Of a DNA stretch of 64,000 bases, positions 45,208 through 54,960 are shown one piece after another. Both the position numbers and the translations under genes were made by a program. Numbering within the stretch: the first letter of the stretch is position 1; each line of letters begins with the position of its first letter. The stretch lies in assembly GCF_013387495.1 (NCBI RefSeq), contig NZ_JABZEE010000011.1, positions 1 to 64,000 of the forward strand, written 5' to 3'. The DNA comes from Streptomyces sp. PKU-EA00015 (GTDB lineage: Bacteria; Actinomycetota; Actinomycetes; Streptomycetales; Streptomycetaceae). A model generated the notes under the pieces. The model was not told the DNA's origin. It saw nothing but the letters and a program-made list of their open reading frames with translations, and ran no database searches.

Positions 45208-46018
45208 GCGGCGCCGAGTACCGGATCGAGGATTCTGCGTCGGATCGCGGAGCTCCTCGACCGCGGCTACACGCCTGCATCGATCAAGGAGTTGCTCGTG
45301 GCGTGGGACGCGGGCGGCGGCCTGGGCGGGGTGCTCGGGCGCGTCGCCCAGGTGCAGGGGCCGTGGACCGACGAGGAGGCGGCACGCGTCACCCGGGCCG
45401 AACTGACCGAGGAATTGGGGGTGTCGACCGACAGGGAGTCGCTCGACGACGCCGTGGATCTCGGCGTGCTGGAACGGATCCCGGTCCGCGAGGACCAGTT
45501 CCTGGTACCGAGCCCGCAAGAGCCAGCCCTGGCCGCCCAGTTGCTCGCCGTCGGTGTGCCGCTGTCGGCAATCCTCGGTCTTCTCAAGGAGATTCGGGTG
45601 CAGGCCGAGCACATCGCCGATCGTTTCCTCCAGTTCACCGCCGAGCACCTCTTCGCCCGGCATCTGGGACACCGGCTCGCCGACGGACGCGGAAGGGGTG
45701 GAAGCGGCCGTTCTGGTCCGGCGTCTTCGCCGCTCGCCCAGCAGACGGTCGACGCGGAACTGGCGCGTGGGATGCGGGTGTTCGCCCTTGGCGGCACCTC
45801 CAGCAGCACCTGTCGGCGGGCGGCCCGGCGCATGCCGCTGCAGGAGCCGACCGGTGATGCTGCCGGTGAGCACAATGGAGGCTGTACGGAATCTGGTTGG
45901 CGAGACGCATGCCGCCGGGTTCATCGCAGAGGCCGCTGAACAAGAGGCGCAGACATGCATGTTGGACTCAGTGGCCACAACACACAACGAGACCAGTAGA
46001 TTTGGTCAAATAGGGTAA
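45204..46018 (+). pseudogene. MerR family regulator, broken by a deletion and several frameshifts
   Basis: GTG 45204 overlaps the SDR stop and encodes VSGAEYRIED, a normal MerR N-terminus, but the next bases jump to LRRIAELLDRGYTPASIKELL in another frame, which means the DNA-binding helix-turn-helix is deleted (junction 45231-45235). The effector part continues in frame 1, then switches to DAEGVEAAVLVRRLR, to PLAQQTVDAELARGMRVFA, to RHLQQHLSAGGP, and ends as VMLPVSTMEAVRNLVG in yet another frame at TAA 46018. At least five lesions, so it cannot work. It presumably once controlled the hydrolase-SDR gene. Confidence 0.85.
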
Positions 46019-46031
46019 ACGCCACCGCTGT

Positions 46032-46065
46032 TGTCCACAGATTCGCCAATCTCCCTGTGGATAAG
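46032..46065. promoter_or_regulatory. DnaA boxes upstream of kptA
   Basis: TTGTCCACA (46032-46040) and inverted TTATCCACA (46057-46065) are consensus DnaA boxes facing each other; a near match TGTGGACCA follows at about 46077. Confidence 0.5.
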
Positions 46066-46145
46066 CTGAGTTGGTTGTGGACCAAACATCTGGGGCGCAA
46101 AAATTTCCAGTGGCGTGGCCGACATCGTCGGGGCACGCTGAAGGT

Positions 46146-46718
46146 ATGAACGCAAGACCCGTCGGCGCCTCCCCGGACGACCGGCGCACCGTCAAGGTGT
46201 CGAAGTACCTCTCGAAGCATCTGAGGCACCAGCCGGAGCGAATCGGCATCACCCTCGACGCGAACGGCTGGGTGCCGATCGACGAGCTGATGCGCGCAGC
46301 AGCGGAGCACGGCTTCCGTTTCACCCGCGCCGAGCTCGACCATGTCGTGGCCGTCAACGACAAGAGGCGCTTCACCGTCGACGGAGCCCGTATCCGCGCC
46401 AACCAGGGCCACACGGTGGACGTCGATCTCGGGCTCCCGCCGGCCGAACCGCCCGAGTACCTGTACCACGGCACCATCGCGCGCAGCCTGGACGCGATCC
46501 GCGCCGAGGGACTGCGCCCGATGAACCGCCACGACGTCCACCTCTCGCCCGACCGGGAGACCGCCACGCGCGTCGGCGCCCGCCGAGGGCGCCCCGTGGT
46601 GCTGGCCGTCCACGCCGGTGCGCTGCACCGGGCGGGCCATGTCTTCCGGGTCAGCGCCAACGGCGTGTGGCTGACGGCCTCGGTGCCCCCGGAGTTCATC
46701 CGCTTCCCGGGTGCCTAG
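46146..46718 (+). CDS. kptA: RNA 2'-phosphotransferase (Tpt1/KptA)
   Basis: 190 residues. [17 protein letters not shown] opens the winged-helix N domain, and the C-terminal ADP-ribosyltransferase-like domain has YLYHGT (about 100-105), HLSPDRETA and [10 protein letters not shown]. The enzyme moves an internal 2'-phosphate from RNA to NAD, releasing ADP-ribose 1'',2''-cyclic phosphate. ATG 46146; a longer frame covers the DnaA-box region and is not credible. Bacterial substrates are uncertain because bacteria lack yeast-type tRNA splicing. Confidence 0.93.
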   Translation: MNARPVGASPDDRRTVKVSKYLSKHLRHQPERIGITLDANGWVPIDELMRAAAEHGFRFTRAELDHVVAVNDKRRFTVDGARIRANQGHTVDVDLGLPPAEPPEYLYHGTIARSLDAIRAEGLRPMNRHDVHLSPDRETATRVGARRGRPVVLAVHAGALHRAGHVFRVSANGVWLTASVPPEFIRFPGA

Positions 46719-46816
46719 CGGCCCCCGCCCGTCTCCCTCCCCCCGGGCCCCCTGAGCCGCCGGTGCTGCGAGCGGTCGTGTGGACGGGGCGGGTGAACGG
46801 TGGCCACCGCCGTCGG

Positions 46817-47716
46817 TCAGCGGCGGAGCTGTGCCAGGGCCTCCGTCGCGATCTGCTCGAAGACAGCCTGGTCGGCGGCGAAGACCGAGTCGGGGATGGG
46901 CGCGTGGATCACGATCTCGTCGAAACCGAGCGCGAGGTGACGGCCCGCGAAGTCGACGAACGCGTCCAGCGACTCCAGCGGCCGCCCCCGGTCGGGGGTG
47001 AACCCGGTCAGCAGGATCTTGTCCAGTTCGGCTTCGTCCCTGCCGGCGTCGGCACATGCCTTCGACAGCTTGCCCATCTGCCCGCGGAGGGCCTCGATCG
47101 ACTGCTCGGGCGTCCCGGTCTCGAACAGCTTCGGGTCACCGGTCGTCACCCACGCCTGCCCGTGCGCGGCGGCGAGCCTCAGTCCCCGCGGCCCGGTGGC
47201 GGCGACGGCGAACGGCAGCCGCGGGCGCTGGACGCAGCCGGGGATGTTGCGCGCCTCGACCGCCGAGTAGTAGGTCCCTTCGTGGTTGACGGCCTCCTCG
47301 GTCAGCAGCCTGTCGAGCAGCGGCACGAACTCGGCGAACCGGTCGGCCCGCTCCCGCGGCGTCCACGCCTCCTGCCCGAGCGCCGTGGCGTCGAAGCCGA
47401 CACCGCCCGCGCCGACACCGAGTGTGATCCGGCCGCCGGAGATGTCGTCCAGGGAGATCAGCTCCTTGGCGAGGGTCACCGGGTGCCGGAAGTTGGGGGA
47501 GGTCACGAGCGTGCCCAGCCGCAGCCGCTCGGTCGCGGCCGCAGCGGCGGTCAGCGTCGGCACGGCCCCGTACCAGGGCCCGTCCCGGAAGGTCCGCCAC
47601 GACAGGTGGTCATAGGTGTACGCGGCGTGGAAGCCGAGCTGCTCGGCGCGCAGCCACTGGTCGCGGCCGCCGTCGTGCCAGGGTCGTACGGGAAGGATCA
47701 CAGTACTCAAACGCAT
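46817..47716 (-). CDS. LLM-class flavin/F420-dependent oxidoreductase
   Basis: 299 residues with the luciferase-like TIM barrel: [13 protein letters not shown] near 30, [18 protein letters not shown] near 63, [11 protein letters not shown] near 98 and a C-terminal [12 protein letters not shown]. In actinobacteria such enzymes often use F420H2. Single gene; ATG 47716. Substrate unknown. Confidence 0.9.
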   Translation of the reverse strand: MRLSTVILPVRPWHDGGRDQWLRAEQLGFHAAYTYDHLSWRTFRDGPWYGAVPTLTAAAAATERLRLGTLVTSPNFRHPVTLAKELISLDDISGGRITLGVGAGGVGFDATALGQEAWTPRERADRFAEFVPLLDRLLTEEAVNHEGTYYSAVEARNIPGCVQRPRLPFAVAATGPRGLRLAAAHGQAWVTTGDPKLFETGTPEQSIEALRGQMGKLSKACADAGRDEAELDKILLTGFTPDRGRPLESLDAFVDFAGRHLALGFDEIVIHAPIPDSVFAADQAVFEQIATEALAQLRR

Positions 47717-47808
47717 GCATCGAGCGTACGGGGCGGCGCACGGGAAGCCGCCCCCTCAGATGTGCGCCCTCCCGCACGCCCGTGCAGCCGGTACGGGAGA
47801 ATGTCCCA

Positions 47809-48678
47809 GTGACCTCAGCTACCGATCCCCGCCACCTGCCCGCGACGCCCCGGCTGATCGCCACCGACCTCGACGGCACACTGCTGCGCGACGACAAGTC
47901 CGTCTCCGACCGGACGATCGCCGCACTCGCCGCCGCCGAGGAGGCCGGGATCGAGGTCTTCTTCGTCACCGGCCGCCCGGCCCGCTGGATGGACGTCGTG
48001 AGCGACCACGTCCACGGCCACGGCCTCGCGATCTGCGCGAACGGCGCGGCCGTCGTGGACCTGCACTCCGGCGGGCAGCTGCTCAAGGTCCGTGACCTGC
48101 CGAGAGCGAACGCGCTCGACGTGGTGACCGCCCTGCGGGCCGCGGCCCCCGGCACCTCGTTCGCCGTCGAACTGGCCACCGGCATCCACTACGAGCCGCA
48201 GTACCCGCCCTTCCACCTCGACCCGGGCGCGACCGTCGCCACGGCCGAGAAGCTGCTCCACGAACCGCGACCCGGCCTGGGCGCCCCCGTGCTCAAGCTG
48301 CTGGCCCACCACTCCGAGCTGACCCCCGACGGGTTCCTGGCGCTGGCCCGCTCGGCCACCGCGGACCTCGCCTCCGTCACCCGTTCCAGCCCGACCGCGC
48401 TGCTGGAGATCAGCGGACTGGGCGTGAGCAAGGCCAGCACGCTCGCCCTGTGCTGCGCGGAGCGGGGTATCTCGGCCGACGAGGTCGTGGCCTTCGGGGA
48501 CATGCCCAACGACGTGGAGATGCTGACCTGGGCAGGCACCTCGTACGCGATGGGCAACGCCCATCCGGACGTCGTCGCCGCCGCCTCCGGGCGGACCGTC
48601 GCCAACAACGACGACGGTGTCGCCGTCGTCATCGAGCAGATCCTCACCCGGCACGCGCGGGCGCGGGCGCGGGGCTGA
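47809..48678 (+). CDS. HAD-superfamily phosphatase (Cof type)
   Basis: 289 residues. [14 protein letters not shown] (about 19-32), FFVTGRP, a conserved Lys in GLGVSKAST (near 210) and [11 protein letters not shown] (about 230-240) define the same HAD subfamily as the gene at 36774, with which it shares clear similarity. It dephosphorylates a small metabolite. GTG 47809 is probably leaderless. Confidence 0.92.
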   Translation: MTSATDPRHLPATPRLIATDLDGTLLRDDKSVSDRTIAALAAAEEAGIEVFFVTGRPARWMDVVSDHVHGHGLAICANGAAVVDLHSGGQLLKVRDLPRANALDVVTALRAAAPGTSFAVELATGIHYEPQYPPFHLDPGATVATAEKLLHEPRPGLGAPVLKLLAHHSELTPDGFLALARSATADLASVTRSSPTALLEISGLGVSKASTLALCCAERGISADEVVAFGDMPNDVEMLTWAGTSYAMGNAHPDVVAAASGRTVANNDDGVAVVIEQILTRHARARARG

Positions 48679-48726
48679 CCGGGCACCGGCCCCGGCCGGG
48701 CTCCGGTCGCCGGCGCGAGGGCTGCG

Positions 48727-49920
48727 CTACAGCGGGACACCGTGCGACCGCAGCCAGGCCAGCGGGTCGACTCCCGACCCCAGGTAGGGCGTGAGCCGCA
48801 CCTCGAAGTGCAGGTGCGGCCCCGTCGAGTTGCCCGACGTGCCGGCCTGACCGATCCACTGCCCGGTGCGCACCTGCTCGCCCTGGTCCACGGTCACCCC
48901 GGCCAGGTGTGCGTACTGGGAGTAGTAGCCGCCCGGGTGCTCGACCACGATCTCGATACCGAAGCCGCCGCCGCAGGACACCGAGACCACCCGGCCCGCC
49001 CCGATGGCACGCACCGGCGCGCCGATGCCGACGGCGAAGTCCTGCCCGGTGTGCCGCCGAGCCCAGCGCTCACCGACACTGTCGAACCCGGCGGACAGGC
49101 TGTAGTCCTCGACGGGCGTGACCCACTCGGGCCCGCCTTCGGGCAGCTTGGGCTGCTCGAGGCGTACGGCGCCCGCGCAGGCGCCCGCCGCCACGCTGGC
49201 GTCGGCCTCGCCCTGCAGCTGCCACTGCGCGGTCTCCAGTTTCGCCTCGATGCCCCGCTTGACCACCGCGAGCTGCGCGTTGCGCGTCGCGAGGTTCCGC
49301 CAGGCGGCTTGCGCCTTCTGCTCGGCCCGTCCGAGCTGCCGCTCGGCCCGCCGGGCCCGCTCCAGCAGCAGGTTCACGGCCCGCTCCGTCTGCGCCGCGA
49401 CACGGTAGCCGCGCAGCAGCGCGTCGGGGTTGTCGGCGAGCAGCAGCCGTGCGGTGTGGGCGAGGGAACCGCCGGTGCGGTACTGCTCGCGCGCGACGCC
49501 GCCGATCGAGTCGTGGATGGCTCCGAGCTCCGCCCTGTGCTCCGCCAGTCTGGACTGGAGCTCCTCCGCCGTGACGCGCTGCGCCTCCGCCGCGCGGCTG
49601 CTCCGCTCGTACGCCGCGGTGGCCTTGGCCGCGTCGGCGAACAGCCGTGCCACTTCGACGGCGACGGGGGGCGCGGGCTGGTCGGCCTCCGGGGCGAGGG
49701 GCGCGGGCCGGTCGAGTACGGGAGGCGCGGGCTGGTCAGGGACCGGGGGCTCGGGCTGGTCGGGGACCGGCGGCTCGGGCTGGTCAGGGATGGGCGGCAG
49801 CTCGGAAGCGGCGGCCGACAGCTTCGGCTTCTCGGACGCCGCGGCGGATGCCGGCGCACCGAGGAGCGTGCACAGCACCACCGGAACGATCATCAGCCTG
49901 TCACGGTGTCTCAAGCACAT
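48727..49920 (-). CDS. M23 family metallopeptidase with coiled-coil stalk
   Basis: 397 residues. Signal peptide (about 8-28) is followed by a Pro-rich repeat (PDQPEPPV three times), a helical coiled coil (about 90-260) and a C-terminal M23 peptidase. The zinc ligands are HTGQD (His and Asp near 300) and HLHF near 372. M23 enzymes cut cross-bridges of peptidoglycan; the coiled coil resembles EnvC/RipA-type hydrolases that act at division or growth sites. ATG 49920; a longer frame upstream is noise. Confidence 0.9.
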   Translation of the reverse strand: MCLRHRDRLMIVPVVLCTLLGAPASAAASEKPKLSAAASELPPIPDQPEPPVPDQPEPPVPDQPAPPVLDRPAPLAPEADQPAPPVAVEVARLFADAAKATAAYERSSRAAEAQRVTAEELQSRLAEHRAELGAIHDSIGGVAREQYRTGGSLAHTARLLLADNPDALLRGYRVAAQTERAVNLLLERARRAERQLGRAEQKAQAAWRNLATRNAQLAVVKRGIEAKLETAQWQLQGEADASVAAGACAGAVRLEQPKLPEGGPEWVTPVEDYSLSAGFDSVGERWARRHTGQDFAVGIGAPVRAIGAGRVVSVSCGGGFGIEIVVEHPGGYYSQYAHLAGVTVDQGEQVRTGQWIGQAGTSGNSTGPHLHFEVRLTPYLGSGVDPLAWLRSHGVPL

Positions 49921-50039
49921 TCCGTGATCGTCACCCGGCTTCGCCGCCAAGTCGGGCAACGGTGCGGTGTCGTACGGCCACCTGGCCCAGCACGCACCGC
50001 GCTCGGGCGACAGACGCCCGCCGAACGGTCCAGCGGGAC

Positions 50040-50368
50040 CTACAGCGGCGCCTGCCGGAAGACCGTCGAGCCCGCGCCGCCGGCCCCGGTGCCCGGTCCG
50101 ACGCCGCTCGATCCGGCCCATGACTCGGCCCGGCGCGCCAGATCGCGCAGCCCGCCGCACCGGTCCCCGTCCGGGATGCCCACGCCGTCGTCGGCCACGG
50201 TCATCCGGACGCCGTCCGTCCCGGCGGGCAGTGCCGCGGTCCGGGGATCACCACTCCGCGCGGCGTGGCCGGGGTGTCGGAGGAGACCGCAACGATCTCC
50301 AGTCCGCGCCAGGGCCGCGGGTCCCGGCCCGCGGTGTCGGACGGCTCCCCCGGCGACGGCATGGTCAT
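50040..50368 (-). pseudogene. Remnant of a two-component sensor histidine kinase
   Basis: ATG 50368 overlaps the cydCD stop (ATGA) and gives MTMPSPGEPSDTAGRDPRP in one frame. From about 50235 the protein continues in another frame as LPAGTDGVRMTVADDGVGIPDG and CGGLRDLARRAES, the ATP-binding end of a NarL-partner type kinase, stopping at TAG 50040-50042. The membrane/sensor and dimerisation-phosphoacceptor parts are gone. A kinase in this position, coupled to the cyd operon, could once have sensed redox state; it cannot function now. Confidence 0.75.
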
Positions 50369-53300
50369 GCTGTCGCGGCCGGTGAGGCAGAGAGCCGGGA
50401 GCCGTGGGCGTCGGCGGCCCGCTCCCGCTCCCGCATCGACCGCAACGGCCCCTCCACCAGGGCGAGCGCGTCGTACGGGCCGCGCTGCACGACGCGCCCC
50501 GCCTCCAGCACCACGACCTCGTCGACGGCCTCCAGACCGCGCAGACGGTGCGTGATCAGTACGGTCGCCGGCCCCACGCCGCTCCGCTTCTCCGCGGCCG
50601 CGAGCAGGTCGGCGGTGAGCGCGTCGGCGGTCGCCAGGTCGAGATGCTCGGCGGGCTCGTCCAGGACGAGCACCGGGAAGTCCGCGAGCAGCGCCCGAGC
50701 CAGGGCGAGCCGTTGGCGCTGGCCACCGGAGAGGCGGGCTCCGTGTTCCCCCACGAGCGTGTCGAGCCCCTCGGGCAGCGCGTCGGCCCAGTCCAGCAGG
50801 CGGGCCTCGCCGAGCGCCCGCCGGAGATCGTCCTCCGTGGCCTCCGGTCGTGCGAGGCGCAGGTTCTCCCGCAGCGTGCTGTCGAAGATGTGGGCGTCCT
50901 GGGCGCACAGCCCCACGAGACGCCGTACCGCGTCGCCCTCCAGGGCCTCGGCGGGGACGCCGCCGAGCGTGTACGTCCCCGAGTCGGCGTCGAGGAAGCG
51001 GAGCAGCACGTGGGCGAGCGTGGTCTTCCCCGACCCGGAGGCGCCGACGACGGCCACCCGCCTGCCCGCCGTGAGGATCAGGTCGACGCCGCTCAGCGCG
51101 TCCGCCTCCTGCCCGGCGTACCGGGCGCCGATCCCGCGCAGTTCCAGCGGGAAAGCGGTGGCGGGCGGTGCGGCCGGGTGCGACGGCTCGTGCACGGGCA
51201 CGGGCGCGTCCAGCACCTCGTGCACCCGCTCGGCGCTGCGCTCGACCCGGCGGCGGTACTGCACGGCGAGCGGCAGTCCGACGACCGTCTCGAAGGCGGC
51301 GAGCGGTGTGAGGACCACGACCGCCAGGCAGACGCCGGTGAGCCGGCCGTCGTGCACCGCCTGGATGCCGGCGAACGCGGCACCCACCACGGTCAGGCCG
51401 CAGATCAGCGACGAGAGCCCGCCGCCGAGTGCGGTGGCGGCCGCTCCGCGCGCGGCGATGCCGGTCAGGATCCGGTCCGCGTCCCGCGCGGCCGCGAGCC
51501 GCCGCGGCAGCGCCCCGGCGACGGTCAGTTCGGCCGTTCCGCGCAGCAGGTCGGCCACCGTGGTGGCGAGCGCTCCGCGCGCCGGCGCCAGCTGCCGCTC
51601 GGCCCGCCGGGCGACGGCCCCGCTCAGCAGCGGCACGCCCACGCCCGCGGCCAGCAGGCCGGCGGCGAGGACGGCCCCCGCCTCGGGCAGCAGCCAGGCG
51701 GTGAACCCGACGGAGGCCACGCCGACGACGACGGCCGCGCCCGCCGGAAGCATCCAGCGAAGCCAGTAGTCCTGGAGGGCGTCCACGTCGGCGACCAGCC
51801 GCGAGAGGAGGTCCCCGCGCCGGGTCCGGCGCAGCCCGGCGGGCGCGATCCGCTCCAGCCGCCGGTAGACCGCGACCCGCGTCTCGGCGAGCATGCGGAG
51901 CACCGCGTCGTGGGAGACCAGTCGCTCCGCGTACCGGAAGACGGCCCGTCCGATGCCGAAGGCGCGGGTGGCCGTGACCGCCACCATCAGGTAGAGCACC
52001 GGCGGCTGTTCGGACGCCCGGGATATCAGCCATCCGGACACGGCCATCAGCCCGACCGCCGATCCGAGGGCGAGGCTTCCCAGCAGCAGGGCCAGGGCGA
52101 GCCGGCCGCGCAGTCCGTCCGCCGCCGCACGGACTCTCAGCAGCGGAGACCGTATGCCGTCCGGGACGGCAGCGCGCGCACCGGACGGCTCCGCGCCGGC
52201 CTCCTCGTCCGGCCGGACCGCCGCGGGCGCCTGCGCCGGTCCGGCGGAACCGTGCGCCGTGGCGGAACCGCCGCCGGTGCGGGTGAGCGTGACCACCCGG
52301 TCCGCCACGGCCAGCAGGGCCGGGCGGTGGGCCACGAGCAGGACCGTGCGCCCCTGCGCCAGCCGGCCCACGGCCTCGACGACGCCCGCCTCCGTCGCGC
52401 CGTCGAGCGCGGCGGTCGGCTCGTCGAGCAGCACCAGCGGCCGGTCGGCCAGGAACGCCCGGGCGAGCGCGAGCCGTTGCCGCTGTCCGGCGGACAGCCC
52501 CGCGCCGTCCTCGCCGAGCACCGTGCCCGCGCCCTGGGGGAGTGCGCTGACGAAGTCGTACGCCCCCGCCTCCCGCAGGGCGGCGTGCACCGCCGCGTCG
52601 TCGGCGTCCGGGCGGGCCAGCCGTACGTTCTCCGCGATCGTCCCGGCGAAGAGGTACGGGCGCTGCGGCACCCAGGCGATCTGCTGCCGCCAGAGCTCGG
52701 GGTCGAGGGCGGCGAGGTCGGTGCCGCCGATCCGCACCCGCCCTTCGGCCGGTTCCACGAACCCCATCAGGACGTCCAGCAGCGTCGACTTGCCGACGCC
52801 GCTCTCCCCCACCACGGCCACCGTCTCGCCGGGTTCCACCACGAGCGAGGCCGCGGAGGGAGCGGCCTCGTCGCGCCCGGGACGGCGTACGGTCACCGCG
52901 TCGAACTCCAGCCGGAACTCGTCCGGGACCGGCCCGCCGCCGGTGCGCGTCGGCTCGGTGCCGAGCACCTCGAAGATCTCCTCGGCAGCCGCGAGACCCT
53001 CGGCCGCCGCGTGGTACTGCGCTCCGACCTGGCGCAGCGGCAGATACGCCTCGGGGGCGAGAATGAGGATCACCAGGCCGGTGTACAGATCGAGTTCGCC
53101 GTGGACGAGCCGCATGCCGATGCCGACGGCCACCAGTGCCACCGACAGCGTGGACAGCAGCTCCAAGGCGAACGACGACAGGAACGCGATCCGCAGCGTG
53201 CGGACCGTCGCCTGCCGGTACTGCGTGGTGATCGACCGGATCGACTCCGCCTGCGCCTTCGCCCGCCCGAAGACCTTGAGCGTCGGCAGCCCGGCCACGA

Positions 53301-53931
53301 CGTCCAGGAAGTGCCCGGAGAGCCGTGACAGCACCTGCCACTGACGGTCCATCCGGGACTGGGTGGCCCAGCCGATGAGCACCATGAACAGCGGGATCAG
53401 GGGCAGCGTCACCACGATGATCGCGGCCGAGACCCAGTCCTCGGTCACGATCCGGGCGAGCACGGCGACCGGGACCACGATGGCGAGCCCCAGCTGCGGA
53501 AGGTAGCGCGAGAAGTAGTCGTCCAGGGCGTCGATGCCGCGCGTCGCGAGCGTGACCAGAGCACCGGTGCCACCCCCGGCCGGGCCGGAGCCGTCCACCG
53601 GGCCGGGCCCGAGCTCGGCCGCCCGCGCCAGCAGCCGGCCCCGCAGCTCCCACTTGACCGCCGCGCTCGCCCGGTGGGCCGCCAGCTCGGTCAGCCAGGA
53701 GACGAGCGCACGGCCGGCCGCGACGGCCGCCAGCAGGACCAGCGGCGCCGACAGACCCGACACGGTCAGCCCTCGCTGGAAGGCGCCCACCACGACCTCG
53801 GCGATGAGCATCGCCTGCGCGATGACGAGCACCGCGCCGACGAGCCCGAGAGCCACCACCGCGCCCAGGAAGAGACGGGTGGCACGGGCGTACCGCAGGA
53901 GCCGGGGGTCGATCGGTTTCACGTGAAACAT
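50365..53931 (-). CDS. cydCD: CydDC fusion: thiol-reductant ABC exporter, cytochrome bd assembly
   Basis: 1188 residues fusing CydD and CydC. Each half has six membrane helices and one ATPase domain: Walker A GESGVGKST (near 376) and GASGSGKTT (near 970); signatures LSAGQRQRLALARA and LSGGQRQRLALARA; Walker B LVLLDEP and VLVLDEP. The transporter exports cysteine/glutathione-type reductants needed for haem insertion into cytochrome bd. The ATG at 53931 sits 3' of cydB by 6 bases and coincides with a parS palindrome. The single large gene is the usual actinobacterial form. Confidence 0.96.
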   Translation of the reverse strand: MFHVKPIDPRLLRYARATRLFLGAVVALGLVGAVLVIAQAMLIAEVVVGAFQRGLTVSGLSAPLVLLAAVAAGRALVSWLTELAAHRASAAVKWELRGRLLARAAELGPGPVDGSGPAGGGTGALVTLATRGIDALDDYFSRYLPQLGLAIVVPVAVLARIVTEDWVSAAIIVVTLPLIPLFMVLIGWATQSRMDRQWQVLSRLSGHFLDVVAGLPTLKVFGRAKAQAESIRSITTQYRQATVRTLRIAFLSSFALELLSTLSVALVAVGIGMRLVHGELDLYTGLVILILAPEAYLPLRQVGAQYHAAAEGLAAAEEIFEVLGTEPTRTGGGPVPDEFRLEFDAVTVRRPGRDEAAPSAASLVVEPGETVAVVGESGVGKSTLLDVLMGFVEPAEGRVRIGGTDLAALDPELWRQQIAWVPQRPYLFAGTIAENVRLARPDADDAAVHAALREAGAYDFVSALPQGAGTVLGEDGAGLSAGQRQRLALARAFLADRPLVLLDEPTAALDGATEAGVVEAVGRLAQGRTVLLVAHRPALLAVADRVVTLTRTGGGSATAHGSAGPAQAPAAVRPDEEAGAEPSGARAAVPDGIRSPLLRVRAAADGLRGRLALALLLGSLALGSAVGLMAVSGWLISRASEQPPVLYLMVAVTATRAFGIGRAVFRYAERLVSHDAVLRMLAETRVAVYRRLERIAPAGLRRTRRGDLLSRLVADVDALQDYWLRWMLPAGAAVVVGVASVGFTAWLLPEAGAVLAAGLLAAGVGVPLLSGAVARRAERQLAPARGALATTVADLLRGTAELTVAGALPRRLAAARDADRILTGIAARGAAATALGGGLSSLICGLTVVGAAFAGIQAVHDGRLTGVCLAVVVLTPLAAFETVVGLPLAVQYRRRVERSAERVHEVLDAPVPVHEPSHPAAPPATAFPLELRGIGARYAGQEADALSGVDLILTAGRRVAVVGASGSGKTTLAHVLLRFLDADSGTYTLGGVPAEALEGDAVRRLVGLCAQDAHIFDSTLRENLRLARPEATEDDLRRALGEARLLDWADALPEGLDTLVGEHGARLSGGQRQRLALARALLADFPVLVLDEPAEHLDLATADALTADLLAAAEKRSGVGPATVLITHRLRGLEAVDEVVVLEAGRVVQRGPYDALALVEGPLRSMRERERAADAHGSRLSASPAATA
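53916..53929. promoter_or_regulatory. parS site (ParB-binding centromere element)
   Basis: GTTTCACGTGAAAC is a perfect 14-bp palindrome equal to the bacterial parS core. It lies at codons 2-6 of cydCD. Streptomyces chromosomes carry many parS sites near oriC. Confidence 0.85.
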
Positions 53932-53937
53932 CCCTCG

Positions 53938-54939
53938 CTAGTGGGAGTCGGCGAGGTGCTGGACGCCGATCCGCTTGCGGAACACCCAGTACGTCCAGCC
54001 CTGGTAGAGCAGCACCAGCGGTGTGGCGACCGCCGCCAGCCAGGTCATGATCTTCAGGGTGTACGGACTCGACGAGGCGTTGGTGACCGTCAGGCTCCAG
54101 GCGTCGTCGAGCGTGGAGGGCATGACGTTGGGGAAGAGCGTCAGGAACAGCATCGCCACGGCCGCCGCGATGGTCACTCCCGAGAGCGCGAACGACCATC
54201 CCTCGCGCCCTGCCTTGATGGCCCCGACCGCACCGACCAGTGCCGTGACGGCGACCACCATGGCGACCAGACTGGTGCTGTCGCCTCGTGACGTCTGCGT
54301 CCAGGCCAGGAAGACCAGCGCCACGGCGGCGGTGACGAGCCCCAGCTTCAGCGCCATCGCCCTGGCCCGCACCCGGATGTCCCCCACCGTCTTCAGCGCG
54401 GCGAAGACCGTGCCGTGGAAGGTGAACAGCGTCAGCGTCACGAGGCCGCCCAGCAGCGCGTACGGATTGAGCAGGTCGATCAGCCCGCCCACGTACTCCT
54501 TGTTCTCGTCGATCTTCACGCCGCGCACGATGTTGCCGAACGCCACGCCCCACAGCACGGCGGGCACCAGCGATGTCCAGAAGATCGCGTGCTCCCAGTT
54601 GGTCTGCCAGCGCTTCTCGTCGCGCTTGTGCCGGTACTCGAAGGCGACACCGCGCACGATCAGGCAGACCAGGATCAGCAGCAACGGCAGGTAGAAGCCG
54701 GAGAAGAGAGTGGCGTACCACTCGGGGAAAGCCGCGAAGGTCGCACCGCCCGCGGTCAGCAGCCACACCTCGTTGCCGTCCCAGACGGGCCCGATGGTGT
54801 TGATCAGCACCCGGCGCTCGGCCCGGTCACGGGCGAGCAGCTTCGTCAGGACACCGACTCCGAAGTCGAAACCCTCCAGGAAGAAGTAGCCGATCCACAG
54901 AAAGGCGATGAGTACGAACCAGACGTTGTGGAGTTCCAT
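53938..54939 (-). CDS. cydB: Cytochrome bd oxidase subunit II
   Basis: 333 residues with about eight to nine membrane helices; the N terminus MELHNVWFVLIAFLWIGYFFLEGFDFG is characteristic. It pairs with CydA as the quinol oxidase that reduces O2 to water at low oxygen. GAGGAGCTTGAGG precedes ATG 54939, 21 bases after the cydA stop. Confidence 0.96.
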   Translation of the reverse strand: MELHNVWFVLIAFLWIGYFFLEGFDFGVGVLTKLLARDRAERRVLINTIGPVWDGNEVWLLTAGGATFAAFPEWYATLFSGFYLPLLLILVCLIVRGVAFEYRHKRDEKRWQTNWEHAIFWTSLVPAVLWGVAFGNIVRGVKIDENKEYVGGLIDLLNPYALLGGLVTLTLFTFHGTVFAALKTVGDIRVRARAMALKLGLVTAAVALVFLAWTQTSRGDSTSLVAMVVAVTALVGAVGAIKAGREGWSFALSGVTIAAAVAMLFLTLFPNVMPSTLDDAWSLTVTNASSSPYTLKIMTWLAAVATPLVLLYQGWTYWVFRKRIGVQHLADSH

Positions 54940-54960
54940 GCCTCAAGCTCCTCAGCGGTC

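Noticed and set aside
43252..45987. 911-codon minus-strand frame across the hydrolase-SDR gene
   Set aside because: Low-complexity antisense frame; the plus strand has both catalytic domains.
50201..54766. 1521-codon minus-strand frame across cydCD and cydB
   Set aside because: Arg/Gly/Ala-rich sequence from GC-biased codons; the true frames encode recognisable CydDC and CydB.
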